Shown here: positions 6,352-13,600 of the stretch, in pieces | How the letters are laid out: each line of letters begins with the position of its first letter | Numbering within the stretch: the first letter of the stretch is position 1 | Origin: a virus | Strand: one strand, 5' to 3' | Length of the DNA: 22,003 nucleotides | Virus record (IMG/VR): IMGVR_UViG_3300037847_000963 | Span: 1 to 22,003 of that record | The notes under the pieces: generated by a model | What the model was told of the DNA's origin: nothing | The model's database searches: none | The model's input: only the letters and a program-made list of their open reading frames with translations | Translations under genes and position numbers: made by a program

Positions 6352-6572
6352 TGGAAGATACACCTTATGTAAATATAGGAAAGGTCGCAGATTACTTCCA
6401 AGTGTCTGTGTCCACCATAAGAAAGTGGGTAACCAATAAATCTATTCCAGAGGATACCTACATAAAAGTCGGTGAAGTATATCGATTTCGTTTAGACGAC
6501 GTTGAAGCAGCATTGACACACAATACTAAAAAAGGGCAAGATCAAGCCCTAACTGAAAATGGAGAAACATAG
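6351..6572 (+). CDS. MerR/excisionase-like helix-turn-helix protein (73 aa)
   Basis: ATG 6351 overlaps the previous stop (TGATG); a GTG at 6348 is an equally spaced alternative to the GAGGA at 6336-6340. Residues 6-45 (VNIGKVADYFQVSVSTIRKW, then SIPEDTYIKVGEVYRFRLDD) match the single-domain MerR-like fold of HTH_17/excisionase proteins: helix-turn-helix, then a wing ending in Y-R-F. The C-terminal 25 residues are polar and likely flexible. No effector domain is present. No integrase is in the window, so an excisionase role cannot be claimed. It could be a local transcription factor or an architectural replication protein. It lies directly before the ssDNA-binding gene with no gap. Confidence 0.82.
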   Translation: MEDTPYVNIGKVADYFQVSVSTIRKWVTNKSIPEDTYIKVGEVYRFRLDDVEAALTHNTKKGQDQALTENGET

Positions 6573-7451
6573 ATGTCGGATATGGCGTTATTTGAAGAGG
6601 GCAATTCCCTCATAAGCAAAGATCTTTTCAAGGAACTTACAGCGGTAGATGATTTACTATCGGGCGGTACATCGGTAAGCACTATACCCCCACGCATAAG
6701 CATCAAAGGTGCAAAATTTAGAGAGATGGTAAGTGGCGAACAAACACAAGTTCGCAAAGACGATTTCTTAAATGTGGTAATTGTAAATGCAGGGGCGCTC
6801 TCTCGCACTTACTACGAAGGTGAGTACGATAGCGATAACCCTACACCCCCCGCATGTTGGTCACCTGACAATAAAAAACCTGATGCAGAGGTAGAAAACC
6901 CACAGGCTAAAACTTGTGAGTCTTGCCCTCAAAACGTTAAGGGGTCAGGTAAAGGCGAAAGTCGTGCTTGTAGATTTAATCAGCGTATAGCTGTTTTGCT
7001 TGAGGGAGACCTTGATACTGTGTATCAACTACAACTTCCCGCAACTTCTATATTTGGTAAAGACAAAAAAGGTATGGGTATGCAACAATACGTTGCTTTC
7101 TTAAAGTCAAAAGGTGCGCCATCTATTGGTGTGATTACAAAAATGTATTTTGACGAAGATAGTGCTGTGCCAAAGCTGTTCTTTAAACCAGAGAGACCTC
7201 TCAAGGAAGAGGAGTTGAAGCAAGCACTTGAAGCTAGAGAAAGCCCTCAAGCTCTGAACGCTATTACTATGACTGTATCTAAAGTCGATGCAGTTGAAAA
7301 GAAACGCGAGGTGAAAGTACAGGAAACCGAAGACGTGGTGGACGTTGAGGATACTGTAGAAGAACCAAAGAAGGTCTCCAAGAAGGCAGATGGCGCTGCT
7401 CCGCCGCCTGATGAAGACCTCGCGTCCATTGTTGAAGAGTGGGATGATTAA
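6573..7451 (+). CDS. Probable ssDNA-binding protein with acidic tail
   Basis: A 292-residue protein starting at ATG 6573 (GGAGAA upstream). Residues 60-210 look like a beta-rich core with an inserted cysteine cluster (C95, C115, C118, C133 in PPACW, CESCP and RACRF) suited to one zinc ion. After about residue 235 the sequence is acidic and low-complexity (VVDVEDTVEEPKK), then Pro-rich and ends PPPDEDLASIVEEWDD. Acidic tails ending near an aromatic residue are the partner-docking signature of SSB, T7 gp2.5 and T4 gp32. Position between helicase/polymerase and primase-helicase fits. I infer an ssDNA-binding role; it is not a standard bacterial SSB and the assignment is by analogy. Confidence 0.68.
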   Translation: MSDMALFEEGNSLISKDLFKELTAVDDLLSGGTSVSTIPPRISIKGAKFREMVSGEQTQVRKDDFLNVVIVNAGALSRTYYEGEYDSDNPTPPACWSPDNKKPDAEVENPQAKTCESCPQNVKGSGKGESRACRFNQRIAVLLEGDLDTVYQLQLPATSIFGKDKKGMGMQQYVAFLKSKGAPSIGVITKMYFDEDSAVPKLFFKPERPLKEEELKQALEARESPQALNAITMTVSKVDAVEKKREVKVQETEDVVDVEDTVEEPKKVSKKADGAAPPPDEDLASIVEEWDD

Positions 7452-7479
7452 CCTACTGGGGAACTTTAACAATGGTGGT

Positions 7480-7521
7480 TGTCGTGGTGGGGCTTCCATA
7501 CTTCTCCGCCTCACCACGGCA
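7480..7521 (+). promoter_or_regulatory. 14-bp stem-loop before the primase-helicase gene
   Basis: Bases 7480-7493 pair with 7508-7521 over 14 bp (two G-T wobbles, T7482-G7519 and G7490-T7511), around a 14-base loop. The inner arms are CGTGGTGGGGC and GCCTCACCACG. It fills most of the 87-base gap before ATG 7539, and the Shine-Dalgarno GGAG (7528-7531) begins about 6 bases after the stem. There is no T-tract, so it is not a canonical terminator. Translation control, RNA processing or a replication-origin hairpin are possible. Confidence 0.55.
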
Positions 7522-7538
7522 CATCTTGGAGCAGCATT

Positions 7539-10343
7539 ATGGAAACAACAGAATTTTTACGGGGGGTACTAGGTAGTAACGGTAACTACTGTGTATTCGC
7601 TGCGAGAGCGAAAGATAATATACGGATACAAAAGTTCTACAACACTATCGAAGAGGTAGAACGTGCCGCAAACAAATACGATAACGATGGGTTAGACGTA
7701 TACTTCGCGCTCAGTACATTCAAAGAACCAACAAATCGTAAAGGTGACAACGCTGAAGAATTAAAAGCTTTGTTTCTTGATTTAGACTGTGGGCCTTCAA
7801 AAGAGTACGCTACACAACAGCTCGCAGTGGCCGCATTACGTACCTTCTGTAAAGATCTCTCCCTGCCTAAACCTACAATGGTCAACAGCGGGCGCGGTGT
7901 TCATGTTTATTGGCCTCTTACCGAAGCAGTTTCGGCGGAACAATGGTTAGATGCCGCAGAGCGATTGAAGCAAGCCTGTGCCGATAACGGTTTACTGGCT
8001 GACCCTGCGGTGACCGCTGACGTGGCTCGTATCTTACGAGTACCTAACACTAATAACTACAAAGACGATAACCCTTTGCCCGTTATGTTGTACGGCGTGG
8101 AACCTATAAAGCCTGTGGTTCTCTCGGAGTTTATTGACAAACTTGGCGTTGATTTAAAGCCAGTAAGTAACATTGATATAGGAAAAGACGCGCTCTATGA
8201 AGCGTATGCTGACAACTCTGAGAATGTTTTTAAGACTATTATGCAGAAAACATTGCAAGGACGTGGGTGTGGACAGTTAAAATATATCGCTACGAAACAA
8301 GAAGAGATAAGCGAACCTTTGTGGAGAGCAGGGCTATCGATTGCAAAGTTCTGCATAGATGGAGAGATAGCAGCAGAAAAAATATCTAGTAGGCATCCTG
8401 ATTACAATGCAACTTCTATGTACAAAAAGATGGAAGAGATCAAAGGGCCGTATACTTGTGACAGGTTTAACGAACTAAATGAAGGTATCTGCAACAACTG
8501 CCCGTTGAGAGAACAGATAAAGTCACCTATTGTACTGGGCAAACGTATAAAGGAAGCTGAAGGTGAAGTCACTGTAGAAGCTCCTGTCTCTGGCAAGGTG
8601 TATGATATACCTATATTTCCCAAGCCATATTTTAGAGGCACAGCGGGGGGTGTCTTTCTGCGTAGCAGCAATGCTGACGGGGATATAGAAGAAGAACTAA
8701 TATACCACCACGATATTTATATTACTCGTCGTTTACATGACGAAGAACTTGGCGAAACACTAGTCTTTCGCTTACACTTACCTCGTGACGGTGTGCGTCA
8801 GTTCACTGTGCCGCTTACACACGTAACTTCAAGGGAGGAGTTTCGTAAAAGCATGGCACGAGAGGGCGTCACTGCATGGGGAAAAAACTTGGATAAACTT
8901 ATGGTATATACAACAAAATGGATAGATGAACTACAACACACATCAACAGCTTCTGAGGCGCATAGACAGTTTGGTTGGGTTGATGAAGACATGGAAGCAT
9001 TTGTACTGGGCGAGAAACTAGTTGAAGCAAACGACATAACTTACAACCCGCCTTCTTCCAAAACAGCGGGGTTTATGGACTCCTTTGAGCCGAAAGGGTC
9101 AGAAGAAAAGAACATAGAACTCCTAAACTTCTACGACAGAGAAGGGTTTGAGATGCATCAATACGTGGTTGGTGTAGGTTTTGGGTCTCCTCTCATGGCG
9201 TTGACAGGTCTAAACAGTATGGCAGTGCATCTGTTTGGTGGCACAGGTGTAGGTAAAACAACAGCGCAGTATGCGGCTATGTCCTTATGGGGCAACCCAG
9301 AGCTACTATCCCTACAGAAATCGGATACGCACAACTCACGTATGAACCGTGGCGAAGTCATGCATAGCTTACCTCTAATATCTGATGAGATGACCAACGT
9401 AACAAGCTCAGAGATGTCTGAGTATGTGTATCAAGTATCGGGGGGCCGTCAGAAGAACAGGCTATCGGCAAATGGTAACGAGGAACGTGTACGTGGTAAG
9501 CCGTGGAAACTATTAGCCCTCAGTTCTGGTAACACGAGCGCGTGGGAGATACTGAGCCGTGACAAAGCCACGCCGAAAGCAGAGATGCAGCGGCTGTTTG
9601 AGATAAAGGTGTTGAAGTTAATATCTGGTGCAGAAGATACAAAGACTACAGCAGACTTACACGAAGATATTCAGGTGAACTATGGTTGGATAGGGCCGAA
9701 ATACATACAATGGGTGATAAACAATAAAGAAGAAGCACGTAAGATTGTGCAGTCTATAAAAGCAAAGTTAGATGAAGCGGCAGGGCTTGGGCCTGAGAAC
9801 CGTTTCTGGTCTAATGGCAACGCTGTGATAATAGCAGGGCTGATGATTGCTAGAAAACTAGGGTTTGTTAACTATGACGTAGGCAAAGTGTACAAGTGGG
9901 TAGTCAAAGAACTTATACGTAGAAACACGTTTGTGAATGATATAGGGGCTTCTGTGGACGACACACTAGGTAACTACATATCAGAGAACTATAACAACAT
10001 ACTCAAGATCGAAAGCACTGAGGATCTACGCGGCAAGAACGATAACGGTCTAGATCAGTTAGTACCTGTCACTGCTGTACCGCGTGGGCAGTTGGTTGCT
10101 AGGTATGAACCTGATACCAAGATACTCTTCTTGCGGATCAAACCTTTTAAAGATTGGTGTACAGATCAACAGATAAACTATGCTTCTTTGGTTGATGATC
10201 TTAAACAAAAGAAAAACGCAAAGCGTGTAAAGAAACGTCTAACGAAAGGCACAGACTTCAACATGCCTCCACAAGACGTACTACAGATGAAATTTGAAGG
10301 GTTTGATGAGGTCTCCGATGAATCAGAAGGTGATGAAGCTTGA
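7539..10343 (+). CDS. Primase-helicase: AEP primase fused to DUF927 ATPase
   Basis: A 934-residue replication protein. I chose ATG 7539, with GGAG about 7 bases upstream, over a TTG at 7479 whose extension would cross a strong hairpin. Residues about 1-190 form an archaeo-eukaryotic primase domain: DLD (D81, D83), SGRGVHVYW (H122), and a third motif in ADVARILRVPNTNNYK. A cysteine-containing linker follows (C307, C318, C321 in CDRFNELNEGICNNC). The C-terminal half is a DUF927 helicase-like ATPase: Walker A GGTGVGKTT (K573), Walker B-like LISDEMT (D616, E617), then VSGGRQKNRLS and a sensor-like LALSSGN. It likely synthesises primers and unwinds DNA for the polymerase. The last 30 residues are acidic. 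Its stop overlaps the next gene. Confidence 0.93.
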   Translation: METTEFLRGVLGSNGNYCVFAARAKDNIRIQKFYNTIEEVERAANKYDNDGLDVYFALSTFKEPTNRKGDNAEELKALFLDLDCGPSKEYATQQLAVAALRTFCKDLSLPKPTMVNSGRGVHVYWPLTEAVSAEQWLDAAERLKQACADNGLLADPAVTADVARILRVPNTNNYKDDNPLPVMLYGVEPIKPVVLSEFIDKLGVDLKPVSNIDIGKDALYEAYADNSENVFKTIMQKTLQGRGCGQLKYIATKQEEISEPLWRAGLSIAKFCIDGEIAAEKISSRHPDYNATSMYKKMEEIKGPYTCDRFNELNEGICNNCPLREQIKSPIVLGKRIKEAEGEVTVEAPVSGKVYDIPIFPKPYFRGTAGGVFLRSSNADGDIEEELIYHHDIYITRRLHDEELGETLVFRLHLPRDGVRQFTVPLTHVTSREEFRKSMAREGVTAWGKNLDKLMVYTTKWIDELQHTSTASEAHRQFGWVDEDMEAFVLGEKLVEANDITYNPPSSKTAGFMDSFEPKGSEEKNIELLNFYDREGFEMHQYVVGVGFGSPLMALTGLNSMAVHLFGGTGVGKTTAQYAAMSLWGNPELLSLQKSDTHNSRMNRGEVMHSLPLISDEMTNVTSSEMSEYVYQVSGGRQKNRLSANGNEERVRGKPWKLLALSSGNTSAWEILSRDKATPKAEMQRLFEIKVLKLISGAEDTKTTADLHEDIQVNYGWIGPKYIQWVINNKEEARKIVQSIKAKLDEAAGLGPENRFWSNGNAVIIAGLMIARKLGFVNYDVGKVYKWVVKELIRRNTFVNDIGASVDDTLGNYISENYNNILKIESTEDLRGKNDNGLDQLVPVTAVPRGQLVARYEPDTKILFLRIKPFKDWCTDQQINYASLVDDLKQKKNAKRVKKRLTKGTDFNMPPQDVLQMKFEGFDEVSDESEGDEA

Positions 10344-10545
10344 TGACCTAAACCCTGATGGGCTTAGAGTTACTATAAACTGGGACGCTATGGATGTAGG
10401 TTCTTCGTTCTTTCTACCGTGCATAAATACAGAGAAAGGCACTAAACAACTAAAAAGTGTTGCAAAAATGAAAGCATGGGAGTTTGAAGTGCAGATTTGC
10501 ATAGAAAACAAAAAATTAGGTTTACGTGTGTGGAGAACTATGTGA
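10318..10545 (+). CDS. Small conserved hypothetical protein (75 aa)
   Basis: The start is a choice between ATG 10318, which has GAGG 6 bases upstream, and ATG 10333, where the purine run is only 2 bases away; I prefer 10318. Either way it overlaps the primase-helicase end. The core reads DGLRVTINWDAMDVGSSFFL, then a conserved-looking PCINTEKGTKQL, a short basic helix, and ICIENKKLGLRVWR. This suggests a compact alpha/beta domain with two strands that resemble each other (GLRVTINW and GLRVWR). It is the last gene before the terminator. No family recognised; a basic character and position next to replication genes hint at nucleic-acid or replisome binding. Confidence 0.72.
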   Translation: MNQKVMKLDDLNPDGLRVTINWDAMDVGSSFFLPCINTEKGTKQLKSVAKMKAWEFEVQICIENKKLGLRVWRTM

Positions 10546-10586
10546 TACACAAGATATGACAACTCGATACTCGATGTTGTTCTCCA
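10531..10586 (+). repeat. Inverted repeat TGGAGAAC/GTTCTCCA with nested hairpin
   Basis: TGGAGAAC (10531-10538, in the end of the last gene) and GTTCTCCA (10579-10586) are perfect 8-base inverted arms. Between them CAACTCGA (10560-10567) pairs with TCGATGTTG (10571-10579) around a 3-base loop with one bulged T. The whole forms an extended stem before the terminator. It would hide the anti-Shine-Dalgarno segment described in the next entry. Confidence 0.5.
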
Positions 10587-10598
10587 TTTACTTGTAGC
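10574..10598 (+). promoter_or_regulatory. 3'UTR segment complementary to two gene leaders
   Basis: ATGTTGTTCTCC (10574-10585) is the exact reverse complement of 4362-4373, covering the helicase ribosome binding site and the first two bases of its start codon. CTTGTAGC (10591-10598) is the exact reverse complement of 4347-4354. The spacers are 7 bases in the leader and 5 here. TGTTCTCCATTT (10578-10589) is also a perfect 12-base complement of the leader at 5943-5954. It could be a 3'UTR antisense regulator, or a relic of an inverted gene leader on the - strand. Confidence 0.45.
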
Positions 10599-10623
10599 CC
10601 CCACATTTAGTGGGGGTTTTTTT
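10596..10623 (+). terminator. Intrinsic terminator of the + strand replication operon
   Basis: CCCCCAC (10598-10604), loop ATTTA, GTGGGGG (10610-10616) form a 7-bp GC-rich stem, extendable by A-T and G-T pairs, followed by seven T residues (10617-10623). This is a textbook rho-independent terminator for the rightward operon. On the - strand the same hairpin follows the giant gene's stop but lacks a downstream T-tract, so it is not a canonical terminator in that direction. The T-tract overlaps that gene's stop codon (10622-10624). Confidence 0.88.
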
Positions 10624-13600
10624 AGAATAAGTTAAAACCTTGATCAAACTCTTCTAAACTTCGTTCCATAAATGGAGTATAAGTCATACCACCCCGTATC
10701 TTTCGAGTTGTTTTACCAAAAGATCTATACGAGCGTTCCTTAGTGTCTCTAGTTATTCTAGACTTAAACGCCCCCTCTGGTAACGACGCGTTAAATTCTC
10801 TTATAGCTTCATCTATTGAAAACACTTCTTCAAAATCACCTTCACGCCTTGCCATGTTACGTTTACGCAGTAACTTAGTGCGTCTACTGTTTATAGCTTC
10901 TTGCCTACGGCGGTTGTTTTTATTGAACTCTAAGGCTTGTATATAAGTATTAGGTGCAAACCCTAAGAACTGCATACCTAAATTATAAGCGTTTATCTCT
11001 TCTGTAACTGGATCACCCCTACGTGTGGTAGCGCCTTCAACCGCAAACCGTCCAGTTTTCATTACGTTTCTAAGAGCGGCTGGAACCATTGATTCTATGC
11101 CTCTGTATACTTCGCCTTCAGCTATGTCTTTCACACCACGCTCTGCACTCAAAGCAACGCCTACGACAGGGCCACCAAGCTGTTCTATAAAGGTGAAAAA
11201 AGCACTTTGATCTTTTTCAATTATGGGTTTGCGATATATAAGACTGTTCATAGATATACGGTTTGCTAAGTCTACACCAAGAACTTGATTCGCTAACCCA
11301 CCGTAAATACCTTCACCTACTAACTTACGTGTAGCTGCTTCAAAGTCATCTTCGTCATCATCTGCAAACATGTTGTACAGTGCGCCTAAAAGACCCATCA
11401 TCGGCATACCGCCTAAACCCGCCAGAAGACCTGACATTCCTACAAATCCTGCTAATCCTTTCTGTGCCGCTCTTCTTTCTTCAGGGTTCATATTTTTCAT
11501 GGAATCGTGGCCTAAACGTAACATCATATAATATTTACTGACCGCAAAGCGTTTAAATAAGAACAGGACGTTACCAACACCAGTCTGTGCTATAGTCGGA
11601 CGCCCTGCAGCGGCTGTACCACCAAGAGTAAACTCAGTGTCGTCTATAGCTTCTTGTGCCAACCTGTCTGCTAAGTCAGCATCCAAAGTTTTGCCGTCCT
11701 GTATCGCTTTTCTTACGGATGCAAGGTAGGCTGCAATGAACGTAGTCTCTCTGTTAAATCGTTCTGAGTGGTGAAACATAAAACTCATGTAACGATTGAA
11801 CGTCTCAAGCGGTGCATCTTTTCCAACTTCTAAGGCTTCTTGTGTAAAGGACTGGTTAAACTGTCCTTGTGACGTAGCCTTGTCTATCGCTCTATCTACA
11901 AATAGTTTCTTCATCTCGCTAGGTAGCGCGTCTCCATAGTTACCTGAAGATTTACCTGCAACACCCATATTTATCTCTTGAGGTGTTAACGTACCATCTG
12001 CCCCCGGAACCATAGCTGTGCGTTTCGTAGGAGCTTTAGCAAACAGTCTTACAGCATCACCATACGCTCTCGTCACATTGCTGAGACCATGTTTACCTGC
12101 AAGCACAGGCATAGAAGACATCCCAACATCAAAGAAGGTTATGGCTGCTGAAGAGAAGTTAAGACCCATAGTGTACCCAAAACCTAGACTGTTAACCACT
12201 TGCGATATCCGTGGTATGTTTGGAGCTTGAGCAAACTTTGCTATCTGGTTCATTTTCTCTGCGATCAAGGCGGTTTCAGGATCAGTAAGGTAACTTTGTT
12301 TTGATCCTTCTTCTCTAGGTTCTGCTAACTTCTTTCTAAAACCTTCTAACTTAGCAGCGTACTGCATTTGTACTAGCTGTCTGTTCAGGTCACGCCCTTT
12401 TTCTTTTAGCATTGTAAACGCATCGAAATCCATGTCACCCATACCTGTAGGTGTAATATCCCCCAAGAACCCGCGTTTATCTCCACGTCGTCTAAAGCTC
12501 TGCATGAAAGATCGTTCGGGCATGGCATCCAGTGCTAAATCTATTACTGACTGCAGTGCATCTTTGTAGTCTTCTTCGGTAGTAAACTTATCCTTACGTA
12601 GATTTACTGCGTCTATAACTTGTAGGACAAATCTAGGTGGGGGGCTTCTTTCTATATCCATAGGTCTAGAAGCTAAAGTTATCTCAAAGTCTTTAGTACC
12701 AACGCCCTCAAGCACTACGCTACTCGCTCTCTCCGCAGCTTTCTCTGCTTTTCTACGCGTAGGATAATACTCTATATAACGCTCTCCCGCCTTGTTCTGT
12801 GGGTTTAATAGATCAGGGCCAGTGTACACTAACCTATAGTTACCTTTACGTGTGAGTGGGAAGTAAGGACGTATGACACCTGACTCTTTTTGCAGTAGCT
12901 CTGTTAGCTTCTTCATAGAGCTTATTCTTGCCTCACCATCAGGCATAGTAGCTTCTAATCTTGCTTCCAATGCTTTTATCACATCATTATAGGTATCTTG
13001 GAAATAATTTCTCATTTGTTGATACAGCTTCTGACCTTGCGGGTCTAACTGATTGTACAACGCAAGTAGGTCTGCATGTTCTGCTGTTCTCTGACGATCA
13101 TTACTATAAGTGCTAACGTCTACAGAGGGATCAACACGTAGAAAAGTACTACGAGGTATAAGATTATTTAGTATTTTAGACTGTTCAGGATTAGCTTTTT
13201 TCCATTTGTACAACTCGTTAGCCAAAGAGTTTAGCATATCCGTTTTGTTTCTCAACAACCCACTCATCTCATTTATTAAGATGTTTAATTCAGGTGCAAA
13301 AGGTATTTTAGACTTAGCCATGTCTGATAAAATATTTGAAGGGAGTAAGCTAAGAAAGAACTTCTTAACAGCAGGTGCAGCGTTTTCGTTAAACGCCATG
13401 TCTGCAAAGTTGACCATAGTATCTTGTGTTGTTTCTGGTACTACGTTTGCCACGCTATTTAATAACTTAGCTGAACCTGATGTTGTTGCGTTTATTAGTG
13501 GTATTCTTGGAGCATTACGGTACTCTGGAGCAGGTGCTAACATAGCATCTATTATACGATCTACCTCTGTAAGAGTAGACGCAGGGGGTAGTCTAAGTAC

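Noticed and set aside
7479-7538. Upstream TTG start for the primase-helicase
   Set aside because: The extension would encode a His/Ser/Trp-rich stretch across a 14-bp hairpin and lacks a Shine-Dalgarno, while ATG 7539 has GGAG at good spacing.
10323-10604. 93-codon - strand frame over the operon end, with an RBS-like GGAGAACAACAT upstream
   Set aside because: The RBS-like segment is followed by ATC instead of ATG, the frame from there stops after 17 codons, and the longer frame would have to start within the terminator stem. It is better read as an inverted leader copy.
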